22,048 nucleotides of DNA. Source: a virus. Every line of letters begins with the position of its first letter. The first letter of the stretch is position 1. The notes under the pieces were generated by a model that was given only the letters and a program-made list of their open reading frames with translations, ran no database searches and was not told where the DNA came from. The DNA lies in the IMG/VR virus record IMGVR_UViG_3300025086_000288, positions 1-22,048 of that record. One strand, given 5' to 3'. Position numbers and translations under genes: made by a program. Below are positions 13,482-21,487 of this stretch, piece by piece.

Positions 13482-13669
13482 TTGTTACATCCTTTAAAAT
13501 CTGCAACTCCTTGACTAACTATTAATGCTATTAGTACCCATATAAGATTACCCATTTCGCCCTCACTAATTCCTATTGAAGATCCACAAGTAATGATTAA
13601 AACTGTTACTAAAGCGTAATAAAATTTCTTTGATTTTAAAATTGATTTGATTGTATTTAAGTATTCCAT
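13478..13669 (-). CDS. Small two-helix membrane protein, possible holin
   Basis: A 63-residue protein with two predicted membrane helices, about residues 16-32 ('FYYALVTVLIITCGSSI') and 41-55 ('NLIWVLIALIVSQGV'), joined by an acidic turn 'SEGEMG', and a basic N-terminus. Size and topology match class II holins, but a better holin candidate lies downstream at 11958-12338, so this may be an antiholin or accessory lysis protein. It begins one base after the beta-barrel-like gene. Confidence 0.55.
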   Translation of the reverse strand: MEYLNTIKSILKSKKFYYALVTVLIITCGSSIGISEGEMGNLIWVLIALIVSQGVADFKGCNK

Positions 13670-13670
13670 A

Positions 13671-14693
13671 TTATATAATTATTAAATTAATTCCTAAATT
13701 GATTGTGTAATTTTCTCTATTAAAATACCTAAGATATTCTAATTGAGTATATAACGATAATGTCTTAGTTAATTTGTAATTAGTTGTTAAACCAAAATCA
13801 TAATCGTTTGTTTCTGATCCATATTCAGTTAGTTTATGATTAACAAAGAAATAGTTACCATAAGCTAATATAAAAAAATTGTCCTGATATATGTAATAAG
13901 ATAAACCAACAACACCAGAAAGCGTGTATTGGTTTCCTAGTTCTGCTAGTTTGTTTCTGTTATAATTTGCAGGTATTGTAGAATAGTATTGTTGAAATTG
14001 TGCTGTATTGTCTGCAACTATATTTCCGTTTAAAGTCCATCTATAAAACGATTGCTCTAACCTATCTAAATAACCATTGTTGTTAACATCCATATACCAA
14101 AATTCTTTTTGATAACCTAGACTTTGAGCAACAGCTTCAAAATCATTATAATTAGGATAGTCTATTTTAAAAGGATTTAAGCCATAGATGGGGTGATAAC
14201 GCATGATTCCCCCTATTGTTGCACGAAAGTTGCTTAGATCACGTTTAAAGCGTAAATCTAAGGACTTATATTGTAGGTCTATATAACCATTGTTAGAAGA
14301 TTCTATTTTTGTGCTTGTGTGTTCTCCAATATATCTAAACCAAACTTTGTGATTGTCATACTCCCTGCCAAATTGTTTTATTCTTTCATATTGTAATAAG
14401 TATTCAAACCTATCAACAGGCGACCTTTTTAGACTAGCATTCTTTTCTGTACCATCATAATAGAACTTAGGTTTTTTCTCATACTTAAAGCGACTTAGTT
14501 TTTTTATTCCTATAAAGTATCTGTAATTAGATTCATCAGTATTAGTTGTTTCTATTAGCTGTCCATTATTATATGAATAAGTTTCTATTGGTTGTATTGT
14601 GGAATTAACAGAACCCCCCAAATAAATAGTTGAGTATTTATAGAACTGACCAAAAGACAGTAAAGGCAACAATAATAATAATAATCTAATCAT
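13671..14693 (-). CDS. Secreted outer-membrane beta-barrel-like protein with EF-hand loop
   Basis: A 340-residue protein with a clear signal peptide (MIRLLLLLLPLLSFGQ), cleaved before or at Gln16. The rest alternates aromatic and polar residues in short strands, and the last residues 'YTINLGINLIII' look like a C-terminal barrel strand, so an outer-membrane location is likely. Residues 202-213 (DVNNNGYLDRLE) match the EF-hand calcium loop at every ligand position. It lies between a virion-type protein and the lysis cassette. Possible roles are receptor masking, superinfection exclusion or outer-membrane disruption at lysis; none is shown by the sequence. No known family was named with confidence. 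Confidence 0.65.
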   Translation of the reverse strand: MIRLLLLLLPLLSFGQFYKYSTIYLGGSVNSTIQPIETYSYNNGQLIETTNTDESNYRYFIGIKKLSRFKYEKKPKFYYDGTEKNASLKRSPVDRFEYLLQYERIKQFGREYDNHKVWFRYIGEHTSTKIESSNNGYIDLQYKSLDLRFKRDLSNFRATIGGIMRYHPIYGLNPFKIDYPNYNDFEAVAQSLGYQKEFWYMDVNNNGYLDRLEQSFYRWTLNGNIVADNTAQFQQYYSTIPANYNRNKLAELGNQYTLSGVVGLSYYIYQDNFFILAYGNYFFVNHKLTEYGSETNDYDFGLTTNYKLTKTLSLYTQLEYLRYFNRENYTINLGINLIII

Positions 14694-15229
14694 TAGCCAA
14701 GTTTTATAACGTGGTATGTAATATATACATCTGCTGTAAAACTACCTGTAAAATTAGCACTTGCATACATTCTTAAAGGTACATTATCAATAGTAGTACC
14801 TCCAGGGTTATTAGAAGCAACTAAATAATAAGTAACATTAGTTCCTATATTACGCATATATCTATCTTCTTTATTCCAATAGTATGTTGTTTGTGAAGTA
14901 TCATAACCAATCAATAAATTAATTACACTTGATTCTGTTGAGCTGTGAGTATTAACAATGGTACAGCTTAAAGGCACTATTGCAAAACCTGAACCCTGTG
15001 CTGATACTAAATCTTTAAAAGTACCTGCACCACCCGTCGCATCCATAGCTTGGAACTCTGCTGTTGATACAGAAATTTTATCTGTTTGAATTAAGAATTT
15101 AGAATCTAGTTTTTTAGATGTTCCTGCACTACTACCTGTAGTGTCGCTTACATCTACAACCATATATAAATCACCTGAACCTGTATGGTTATTTAGTGCT
15201 GATTTGTCCGTTAGTCTTTGTCCTGCCAT
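14693..15229 (-). CDS. Virion structural protein, conserved in flavobacterial phages
   Basis: A 178-residue protein opening 'MAGQRLTDKSALNNHTGSGD', then 'LYMVVDVSDTTGSSAGTSKK' (21-40) and 'QTDKISVSTAEFQAMD'. This N-terminus is one I associate with a conserved structural protein of Bacteroidetes phages, often near tail or decoration genes. The rest is Ser/Thr/Gly-rich with beta pattern and no membrane segment. A decoration or tail-fibre-tip role is a guess. It shares one base with the beta-barrel-like gene downstream, linking the two in expression. Confidence 0.55.
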   Translation of the reverse strand: MAGQRLTDKSALNNHTGSGDLYMVVDVSDTTGSSAGTSKKLDSKFLIQTDKISVSTAEFQAMDATGGAGTFKDLVSAQGSGFAIVPLSCTIVNTHSSTESSVINLLIGYDTSQTTYYWNKEDRYMRNIGTNVTYYLVASNNPGGTTIDNVPLRMYASANFTGSFTADVYITYHVIKLG

Positions 15230-15311
15230 TTTTATTTATTTTTTTAATATAATTTTTTAGCTTTTTAAAGTTTTCCAAACTACTAGGATAAATTCTTTTT
15301 TTAACATCCAT
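15189..15311 (-). CDS. Possible small overlapping ORF (40 residues)
   Basis: An ORF beginning MDVKKRIYPSSLENFKK and ending 'TNGQISTK', with its ATG inside the last codons of the connector gene. It bridges the 71-bp gap and overlaps the first 41 bases of the next gene. It is Lys/Asn-rich as expected of chance ORFs in A/T-rich DNA, and the long overlap with the following gene is unlike other junctions here. Without it, the gap contains only an A/T-rich leader. Confidence 0.2.
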   Translation of the reverse strand: MDVKKRIYPSSLENFKKLKNYIKKINKNGRTKTNGQISTK

Positions 15312-15882
15312 ATATAGTAATGTCTGCACCCTGTAAAAAACTTTTTAATCTATTGCTTCTAGGTACGTTAATATCTAAGTTCATTCCTGCATAGTAGTTT
15401 CTAGTTGTCGGATCAAGGTCTGCACCTGTATTTGTACTATACTCAGGGAATGAGCTTGTATTGTTTCTAATATAGTCAATTAAACGCTGTCTGTAAAATT
15501 CACCTGCATCTTTTGACCTGTCAATCAAAGGTTTTATATCTTCATAAGAAGCACTGTCTGATTGATCTGTAGCACCCATTATAACTATTGCATTATTTAC
15601 AAATCTAAGTCTTAGGAATGGTGCTAATTCTTGAAAAGCAAATTGTACTAAAGCAGGTTGTATATAAGTTTCAACTAAGGTTTTATAAGCACCTGTTAAA
15701 GAACCACCTTGTATATCTGCTTTTAGTTTATTATCTAAATCAGTACCTAAGACAGGAAGTATAAACATATCTTGTGCCAATAGTATATAAGGCATAATGA
15801 TATTGTCATCTACAGAACCGCCAAGAGCTGTATCTTTTTTTATTCTTGTTGCTGATATATATAATGTATGTTGTATTGCCAT
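15301..15882 (-). CDS. Head-tail connector / completion protein
   Basis: A 193-residue protein with the opening 'MAIQHTLYISATRIKKDTAL', then 'DDNIIMPYILLAQDMFILPVLGTDL' within residues 25-49, and a helical 'YIQPALVQFAFQELAPFLRLRF' near residues 73-94. An early pair of helices followed by an 'ILP.LGTDL' turn, next to the portal gene, is the pattern I associate with head-tail connectors of Bacteroidetes phages. It starts eight bases after the portal stop. The connector call is by position and pattern; no diagnostic motif is present. Confidence 0.6.
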   Translation of the reverse strand: MAIQHTLYISATRIKKDTALGGSVDDNIIMPYILLAQDMFILPVLGTDLDNKLKADIQGGSLTGAYKTLVETYIQPALVQFAFQELAPFLRLRFVNNAIVIMGATDQSDSASYEDIKPLIDRSKDAGEFYRQRLIDYIRNNTSSFPEYSTNTGADLDPTTRNYYAGMNLDINVPRSNRLKSFLQGADITIYGC

Positions 15883-15890
15883 AGTTTATT

Positions 15891-18326
15891 TTATTTTACT
15901 CCTGGATAGTGTCCCTCATTAGGCATATTTACAGGTGCTATTACTGCGTCTTTTATTCCTCTTGGTGTTGGTGTATACGTTTTAGGTATACTATTTACTT
16001 TATTATAATCATCTAAGCCTTGACCATCTTTTAATTCTGTTCCTTCTTTTAATCTATATAAGATTACTTTCCAGGCGTGTCTACAATATACACCGCCTTT
16101 AAATTTAAATAGATCATAAGCACGTCCTTTATGTCCTAGTTGTTTATTAACTCCTTCACGACTAGCTTTGTCAATATCTTCAATCCTATATACAAAACCT
16201 GCTCTTGCTAAAGACATCATATTTTTACAAAATGTTCTAGTTGACTTACTTGGTTTTCTACTCTTTTTAATATATTTAAATCTCACTCTGTAGTATGATT
16301 TATCTAAGTAACTAAAAGAATCTTCTTTGCTTACTATTTCATCTGCAAACTTTTCTTTATCTAGTTTTTCAATTAAAGCATCCGCCCATTCTTCATAATC
16401 TTCAATATGTCCTTCGTCCTGTTCATCTACAATTTCCCACTTGTCTAAGTCTATTTGCTCACCTTTTAAAGCGTTAAATACACCATCAAATTCTTCATCA
16501 GATAAATCAGCTCTGACGCCTTCTATTTCTTTAACTTTCTTTTTTGCCCAAGATTGACCTGCATCACCACCCCATAATGCCCAAGCTATACGCCCTGCAC
16601 TAGGGAATCCATCTTCACCTGGTTTAAAACCCTCTGCTTTTTTATCTACTTCATGCCTAGCAAAAAAACTGTTCATTCTACTAATAGTATCTAGTGATAA
16701 ATCACCATTAATTATAGACCTTGCTCTAGCAACTGCAACCTGTGTGCCACCACGTCCATACTCTTTACGCCATTCTAAACCCTTTTTAGCTTCTTCAATC
16801 ATACCCTCTGTAGGTGAAGTGTCAATATCTTTTAAATCTTTAAACTTCTTTTGGTTTCTATTTTTTTTTTTACTTATCTCTTCAGATAATTTTTCTACTG
16901 CATCACCTGTATCAGCAAAGAACCCTTTAGCTACAGCAGGGGGCAACTGTAAAAACTGTATTAAAAATACTGTTGCCTGTTCTTTTGTTAATATACCTTC
17001 CTGTACTTTTGCAATAATATCAATAGCACTACTAATCTGAGCACCATTATAAGATGCTTCACTTTCTAAAGGTTCTTCCATAGCTGAATCAGTTTCTTCT
17101 GTTTCTTCTTGTACCGCTTCAGGTGTATCTGCATCAACATCTTCTTTTGAAACATCTTCTTTTGAAACACCTTCTTTTTCTTGATCTTCTTCTGATTGTG
17201 TTTTTGTAACTTCAAGATCAATGAAATCAGCAGGTTTAAGCGATTCAAAGTACAAGTCTAGATTTATATTGTTAACTGCAAATATCTTTTCTAAGCCTTT
17301 TAAAAGTATATTCTGAAAAGGAATAATAACAGTATTGTTAAATAAGCTATACGCATCTCTTAATTCATCTGCGTTATTACCTAGACCACCACCTTCTGCA
17401 CGTATTCCAAAGAGTATCGGTGATGTTACTCTATGACCTGCTAGTATTTGTGATACAGCTTGTTTAGACATACCCTCCCATGCACTCTGTGCATCATTCA
17501 TTTGTATTGGTTCTATGATAGGTTGTGTATCTTTACCATCATTAAATGTGATAAGTATTTTACCTGCGTTACCACTACCTGAAAACTTTTGGTTTAATTG
17601 TCTTTCTATAGTACGTCTTTCTTCTTCTGTAGGTACGCCGTTACTAAAACCAACGTGCATTGAAGGTGTCATACCTGAAGTTATATTAGATAAATGAAAT
17701 TGAGCTATCTCTAACTCCATTTGAATCCAATCCGTTGCAGCTACGTAATCAGGTGCAAAGCCATAAAATAAAGCAGGGTTTTTATCTCTAATCATTAAGA
17801 TTTGACTTGCTTGTGTTCTGTCTTTAGTATTAAACGCTTTATATGGTCTTGGTTTATATTCTCCTTTTTTAGCTTTAGACCAATCAGCAGAGTAATAATA
17901 GTTCTCAACTTCACCATCTACCATTTTACCTGAACGTATATATTGTGCAGGTATATGTATCATCTTAGCTATTTTAGTTCTATCTCTTGACCATATTACG
18001 TTTACATAACACCCACCGAATAGCTTTAAATCCATTGCTAAGTCTTTTAAGACATCTTCACCTGAATTGTGTAATAATTCATTTAAACGTAAATATGATT
18101 CTTTAGTGTCTGTATTATCATCAACATTAGTTGCACTTAAACCTTCACCATAAATCATTGCACCTATTGACTTAATTAAAGCACCATTGATAGCACTTCC
18201 TAAGAATAAGTCTAGCAAATAATTAGGGTATAGATTATCTTCACCAAAACTAACCCAGTCATGTCTTGGATCTTCTACTAAGTGAGGTATGTTATAATGT
18301 GATAATTTAATTAAATCTAAATTCAT
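15891..18326 (-). CDS. Portal protein with long C-terminal multi-domain extension
   Basis: An 811-residue protein. Residues 1-370 are a portal: 'WVSFGEDNLYPNYLLDLF' (24-41), 'LAMDLKLFGGCYVNV' (96-110), and 'SQILAGHRVTSPILFGIRAEGG' across 292-313. After an acidic linker (375-425) with a duplicated VSKED, three further segments follow: 'NGAQISSAIDIIAKVQEGIL' (427-446), a domain with 'YGRGGTQVAVARARSI' (523-538), 'FFARHEVDKK' and 'SAGRIAWALWGGDAGQSWA' (576-594), and a C-terminal region with 'TFCKNMMSLARAGFVYRIED' (698-717) and 'FKGGVYCRHAW' (742-752). These extra domains are usually met on phage head proteases or morphogenesis proteins. A typical portal is about half this length. Fusion or proteolytic processing is possible. 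Confidence 0.8.
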   Translation of the reverse strand: MNLDLIKLSHYNIPHLVEDPRHDWVSFGEDNLYPNYLLDLFLGSAINGALIKSIGAMIYGEGLSATNVDDNTDTKESYLRLNELLHNSGEDVLKDLAMDLKLFGGCYVNVIWSRDRTKIAKMIHIPAQYIRSGKMVDGEVENYYYSADWSKAKKGEYKPRPYKAFNTKDRTQASQILMIRDKNPALFYGFAPDYVAATDWIQMELEIAQFHLSNITSGMTPSMHVGFSNGVPTEEERRTIERQLNQKFSGSGNAGKILITFNDGKDTQPIIEPIQMNDAQSAWEGMSKQAVSQILAGHRVTSPILFGIRAEGGGLGNNADELRDAYSLFNNTVIIPFQNILLKGLEKIFAVNNINLDLYFESLKPADFIDLEVTKTQSEEDQEKEGVSKEDVSKEDVDADTPEAVQEETEETDSAMEEPLESEASYNGAQISSAIDIIAKVQEGILTKEQATVFLIQFLQLPPAVAKGFFADTGDAVEKLSEEISKKKNRNQKKFKDLKDIDTSPTEGMIEEAKKGLEWRKEYGRGGTQVAVARARSIINGDLSLDTISRMNSFFARHEVDKKAEGFKPGEDGFPSAGRIAWALWGGDAGQSWAKKKVKEIEGVRADLSDEEFDGVFNALKGEQIDLDKWEIVDEQDEGHIEDYEEWADALIEKLDKEKFADEIVSKEDSFSYLDKSYYRVRFKYIKKSRKPSKSTRTFCKNMMSLARAGFVYRIEDIDKASREGVNKQLGHKGRAYDLFKFKGGVYCRHAWKVILYRLKEGTELKDGQGLDDYNKVNSIPKTYTPTPRGIKDAVIAPVNMPNEGHYPGVK
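17139..17168 (-). repeat. 15-bp perfect tandem duplication in the portal linker
   Basis: Two identical 15-bp units, 17139-17153 and 17154-17168, encode VSKED twice in the acidic linker after the portal domain. In-frame duplication in a disordered linker is expected to be tolerated and may vary in copy number between related phages. Confidence 0.85.
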
Positions 18327-18328
18327 AA

Positions 18329-18775
18329 TTAATTTGTTATATATATGCTATCTGTATCAGCATCATTAGTAGTGTATTCTGTATAAACAGGTGATTCATA
18401 ACCTGAACCTGAAGCTGTCATTTGCATTAAGCCTGTGAAAATAACTGTTAGTCCATCAGGATCAAGATTTGTGTTAGATGTGTTTTGATATATTGTAACA
18501 TTATAAAAATCAAAAGGATAATCTGTAGTTCCTAAATGTATCAAACCACCTGCAGGAACTTCTGTATTTAAATGGTTTTGAATCCATGTTAATTTAATAT
18601 ATCTATTTACATTTGTTAAGTCCATTGTATTAGCTACTAAATACTTTGTTTTCCCTGTTTGATTACTTGTAAAAGCTAACAAAGGTTTATATGTAGTATT
18701 TGACATTTTATCTGATAAATTCAAATATATATTATTAGTAAATTGTGCAAAATTTATTGCTGTCCCTTGTATCAT
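18329..18775 (-). CDS. Conserved virion-associated protein
   Basis: A 148-residue protein with a beta-rich pattern: 'NNIYLNLSDKMSNTTYKPLL' (14-33), 'TKYLVANTMDLTNVNRYIKL' (43-62), 'GLIHLGTTDYPFDFYNVTIY' (77-96) and an Asp/Thr-rich end 'TTNDADTDSIYITN'. I associate this sequence type with a conserved small structural protein of flavobacterial phages encoded next to the portal. It starts two bases before the portal gene and abuts the 40-residue gene upstream, which ends at the base before its ATG. No enzymatic motif is present. Confidence 0.55.
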   Translation of the reverse strand: MIQGTAINFAQFTNNIYLNLSDKMSNTTYKPLLAFTSNQTGKTKYLVANTMDLTNVNRYIKLTWIQNHLNTEVPAGGLIHLGTTDYPFDFYNVTIYQNTSNTNLDPDGLTVIFTGLMQMTASGSGYESPVYTEYTTNDADTDSIYITN

Positions 18776-18898
18776 TTATTTAAAGTATTTTTCTAAAACA
18801 TCTGTTATATATGGTGTTAATGTTTCTAATTCTTTATCAGTAATATCATTAAAGCCATGCACTATTTTGTTTTTATATTCCTCCTTCAGCTCTAACAT
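18776..18898 (-). CDS. Small head-region protein (40 residues)
   Basis: The protein opens MLELKEEYKNKIVHGFND and ends 'ITDVLEKYFK'. It starts 26 bases inside the 3' end of the 59-residue gene and ends exactly one base before the next ATG, so the position argues for a genuine gene. It is helical and charged with no known domain. Small proteins with a 'LKEEYKxKIxGFN' start occur in flavobacterial phages as I recall them. Function unknown; a head-completion accessory is possible. Confidence 0.55.
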   Translation of the reverse strand: MLELKEEYKNKIVHGFNDITDKELETLTPYITDVLEKYFK

Positions 18899-19052
18899 CT
18901 TTATTTTTCTTTTTAGTTTCTTCTTTTATAAACAAAGCATTTCTAACTGATTCGTTAAGTCCTGCTATTTGTTTCTGTGATAGGTCATCTAAAGGTATAT
19001 TTAAGCTGTCTATACTTTTACCTTGCCATTCTTTTTTTAGTTTCCAAGCCAT
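18873..19052 (-). CDS. Small conserved head-region protein (59 residues)
   Basis: The protein opens MAWKLKKEWQGKSIDSLNIP, followed by 'LDDLSQKQIAGLNESVRNAL' (21-40) and a Lys-rich end. The 'KKEWQGKS...LS..QI..L.ESVR..LF' layout is one I associate with short conserved proteins of Bacteroidetes phages. It is the first gene after a hairpin terminator and a candidate promoter (19064-19091), so it probably begins the transcript that reaches the portal and lysis genes. Function unknown. Confidence 0.6.
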   Translation of the reverse strand: MAWKLKKEWQGKSIDSLNIPLDDLSQKQIAGLNESVRNALFIKEETKKKNKDVRAEGGI

Positions 19053-19063
19053 AGTTCTTTTAT

Positions 19064-19091
19064 TATAAATATAAATATAAGATTATTGTTT
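19064..19091 (-). promoter_or_regulatory. Candidate phage promoter, bipartite motif copy 2
   Basis: On the minus strand: AAAC, 13 nt, TTATATTTATA, ending 11 nt before the ATG at 19052. The A/T box is doubled here, with a second overlapping copy at 19070-19080. It lies between a terminator (19104-19130) and a gene start, exactly where a new promoter would be needed. Confidence 0.55.
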
Positions 19092-19103
19092 TTAAGTGTA
19101 CAA

Positions 19104-19130
19104 AAAAAGGGGGCAAAAACCCCCTCTTTT
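19104..19130 (-). terminator. Intrinsic terminator after the putative tail-tube gene
   Basis: On the minus strand GGGGG (19124-19120), a six-base loop TTTTTG, and CCCCC (19113-19109), followed by a run of seven T residues (19108-19102). Flanking A and T runs extend the stem. The mirror side also has a TCTTTT tract, so it may work weakly in the other direction. Confidence 0.85.
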
Positions 19131-19149
19131 ATCTGTTATTGAGTAACGA

Positions 19150-19743
19150 TTAAGAACCTGCTGTAATAGTTAGATTCGCTTCATCAGCTAAACCATCAAA
19201 TGGATATTTCGCTGTTGCTGCTCCTGCACTAGCAGGAAGCTGTATTAAAGCGTTCTTTTCTTCAGCACTCCATTCTATAGTGTAACCTGTCATGTCGCCC
19301 TTAGCTGTTCCTGTTACTACAGTACCACCTGATACGTGACAACCATTGTCAATACCTAATAAGAAAACATTGTCGTTAGTATCTTGTACAAAGATTTGAC
19401 TTCTTGAATAAGCCATAAGTCTAAGCTCATTAGTCATATCATGGTCAATCTTTTGTAGTGTTACAGATAACGCCTGAGTAAAAAATGTTGTGCCATTAGC
19501 ATTGTCTGAATTGATAGTAACTGTCATACTTGATAAATTAGGTACTAAGTCATATTTGAAAACTGTAACAGTACCACCACAACAAGACCAATTCGCAAAC
19601 CCTGCTGTAGTCATTTCAGTAGCATTTATCGTAGCTGTAGCACTAACATTATTACTATAAGACTTAGCTATAAAAATTGCTTTCAAGCCACCAATCTGGT
19701 CTTTACAATCTATTAATCGTCCTCTTGTTATATCACAAGCCAT
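19150..19743 (-). CDS. Structural protein, putative major tail (tube) protein
   Basis: A 197-residue protein starting 'MACDITRGRLIDCKDQIGGL', with 'KAIFIAKSY' next and a beta-rich remainder: 'TVTVFKYDLVPNLSSMTVTI' (58-77), 'TQALSVTLQKIDHD' and 'MTGYTIEWSAEEKNALIQLP'. The opening, with two cysteines and 'C.D.IGGLK', is one I associate with abundant virion proteins of Bacteroidetes phages. Its own terminator downstream and another terminator upstream isolate it from neighbours, as expected for a highly made protein such as a tail tube subunit. A second head protein is the alternative. Confidence 0.55.
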   Translation of the reverse strand: MACDITRGRLIDCKDQIGGLKAIFIAKSYSNNVSATATINATEMTTAGFANWSCCGGTVTVFKYDLVPNLSSMTVTINSDNANGTTFFTQALSVTLQKIDHDMTNELRLMAYSRSQIFVQDTNDNVFLLGIDNGCHVSGGTVVTGTAKGDMTGYTIEWSAEEKNALIQLPASAGAATAKYPFDGLADEANLTITAGS

Positions 19744-19763
19744 AATTATTATTTATTAAAAGT

Positions 19764-19800
19764 TAATAAAAGGGAGGTATATTACAACCTCCCGTTTTAA
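19764..19800 (-). terminator. Intrinsic terminator after the major capsid gene
   Basis: GGGAGGT (19772-19778) pairs with ACCTCCC (19787-19793) around an 8-nt loop. Read on the minus strand, the stem is followed by TTTTATT. A/T pairs extend it on both sides. It lies 15 bases after the capsid stop and could let only part of the transcription continue. Confidence 0.8.
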
Positions 19801-19808
19801 AGTATTAT

Positions 19809-20813
19809 TTAAAATATGCAACCAACAACCCCGTCAGTTCCAATACCTGATTGTACACCTAAGCCAAAGTTCATTACAACTCTTATGTTATCTGAACCAT
19901 CATATTGATATGTCGGTATTAAAATTGCTTCAGTCATATCTGTGCCTAAATTAGAACCTACTACTAAGTTGTCTTTGTAAGTCGCAACAATAGCATCATC
20001 TGGCATACCTGGACATCTGTATATTGGATGACCTAAATAACTAAGATTTTCAGGATTAAGAGTTAAACCCAACATATTAATACCTTGACCTGTAGCAGAA
20101 CCTGCTAAGAATTGTGCATAAAAGCTATACATTTTGTTGTTCATATAGAATCCAAACCCTTCTTTAAACTCAAGTCCTGGATGAGTGCCTGTTACACTTG
20201 CGTAAACAGTTGCTAGAGCATCATCTATATTAGCCGATGTAGTCGCTGCCCCTGAGTTCATAGTAACCTGTGTAAAGTCTGCAGTAGCTGAAGCATTTAA
20301 ACCATTTTGGTCAAACACACCATCATTAGAAAGGAATCCTGCACCAAATATGTTATTTGCATCTGCAACCCAAATACCATTTTCAATTTGTGCTGAAGCT
20401 TGACCTGCGACAACTTGTAATAAAAAGTCCTCAAATGATTGTGGCAAATTACCATTTTGTGTCATATTTTTTCCAACCCATGTTGGATAAAGTGTTTTAC
20501 GACATACCTCACGATTTACTTTTAAATCAGTTACAGTAAGGACTCTTTCACCTAAAGTAGTAGTACCTGCATCATTAAAAGCACATGCCGCTGCTACTAT
20601 AGGATCAGTAGTAACCAAACTACTAATTACCGCTTTACTTGTTAAACCATCCATTTGTCTCACATAACCTTTAGCAATCGTATCATTAGATTTGACCGCA
20701 GCCGTAACGTAAGGCAAAGCTTGTTCACCTGCGTATGTAGTAGCAGGATTTACTGTGATATCAAAATCACGTCTTTTACTAATGTTCGTTGGAACATATT
20801 TATTTTTCGCCAT
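19809..20813 (-). CDS. Major capsid protein, HK97 fold
   Basis: A 334-residue protein. It follows a scaffold-like gene and a maturation protease, is free of cysteine-rich or membrane segments, and shows features of the HK97-fold shell of Bacteroidetes phages: 'LTVTDLKVNREVCRKTLYPTW' (92-112), 'FEDFLLQVVAGQASAQIENGIW' (127-148) for the spine-helix region, and a C-terminal 'YQYDGSDNIRVVMNFGLGVQ' (299-318). The Ala/Gly/Thr-rich composition is usual for abundant shell proteins. No obvious protease cleavage site was identified. It is followed by a hairpin terminator, and its promoter is probably the motif before the scaffold gene. Confidence 0.85.
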   Translation of the reverse strand: MAKNKYVPTNISKRRDFDITVNPATTYAGEQALPYVTAAVKSNDTIAKGYVRQMDGLTSKAVISSLVTTDPIVAAACAFNDAGTTTLGERVLTVTDLKVNREVCRKTLYPTWVGKNMTQNGNLPQSFEDFLLQVVAGQASAQIENGIWVADANNIFGAGFLSNDGVFDQNGLNASATADFTQVTMNSGAATTSANIDDALATVYASVTGTHPGLEFKEGFGFYMNNKMYSFYAQFLAGSATGQGINMLGLTLNPENLSYLGHPIYRCPGMPDDAIVATYKDNLVVGSNLGTDMTEAILIPTYQYDGSDNIRVVMNFGLGVQSGIGTDGVVGCIF

Positions 20814-20821
20814 TTTTAAAA

Positions 20822-21481
20822 TTATTTATTGTTAATATAATACGCTGCCCTTTCACTAATTGAAAGTTTAGCCAAATCCATAGTTGAATCAAAACTAGAA
20901 CCTTCAGGATTGTAATTAATACCTTCCGTTGCAGGTTCGCCACTTAATTCTACTATTTTACTTTTAAGTTCTTCTATTTGTGTCATAAGATCACCTATAA
21001 CTTCAGATGACATTTCAGTTTTTTCTTCTTCTTTAACTTCTTCAGTTTCTTCAACTACTTCAGATGATGCTTCTACTTTATCAGCTTTAAGATCAGCTAC
21101 AGCATCCTCTAAGTTTTTTATTCTTATCTCCATGCCTTTCCAATCTGCAACATCCGCTTCTTCTGCTAGTTCTTCTTCTTTAGATTCTTCAGATGCTTCT
21201 ACATCTTCAGCTTCTTTTTCTTCGCCTAAGTCTAAGATTTCAGATGAATCACCTATTGTCATCTCGTTACCATTTTCCATTTTATAGTTGCCTGGTTCAA
21301 GTTCTTCAGCTTCACCATCATCACCAACAGCAAATACTTTAGAACCAATCATAAATTGCTCATCTTCTGTAGCAATAGTACGACCATCATCTAATTTCAT
21401 TTCAGCGTATAATTTAACGCTATTTGATTTTGATTCGTTTTTCATTTTTATAAGATTTAAGATTTTTTCTAGTGTACCCAT
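20822..21481 (-). CDS. Head scaffold-like acidic coiled-coil protein
   Basis: A 219-residue, extremely acidic protein with long Glu-rich stretches (about residues 82-112, 'EKEAEDVEASEESKEEEL' within it) and coiled-coil segments ('MEIRIKNLEDAVADLKADKV', 116-135; 'IGDLMTQIEELKSKIVEL', 161-178). Position between the protease and capsid genes, composition and helicity fit a scaffolding protein degraded during head maturation. The beta-rich N-terminal part ('VKLYAEMKLDDGRTIATEDE') may be a separate domain. A second ATG at 21445 (MKNESKSNSV) has a better A-rich leader, so the first 12 residues may not be made. Confidence 0.7.
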   Translation of the reverse strand: MGTLEKILNLIKMKNESKSNSVKLYAEMKLDDGRTIATEDEQFMIGSKVFAVGDDGEAEELEPGNYKMENGNEMTIGDSSEILDLGEEKEAEDVEASEESKEEELAEEADVADWKGMEIRIKNLEDAVADLKADKVEASSEVVEETEEVKEEEKTEMSSEVIGDLMTQIEELKSKIVELSGEPATEGINYNPEGSSFDSTMDLAKLSISERAAYYINNK

Positions 21482-21487
21482 AACATG

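Noticed and set aside
17066-17248. Lys-rich 60-residue minus-strand ORF inside the portal gene
   Set aside because: It is an out-of-frame reading of the acidic repeat linker, with low complexity and no independent support.
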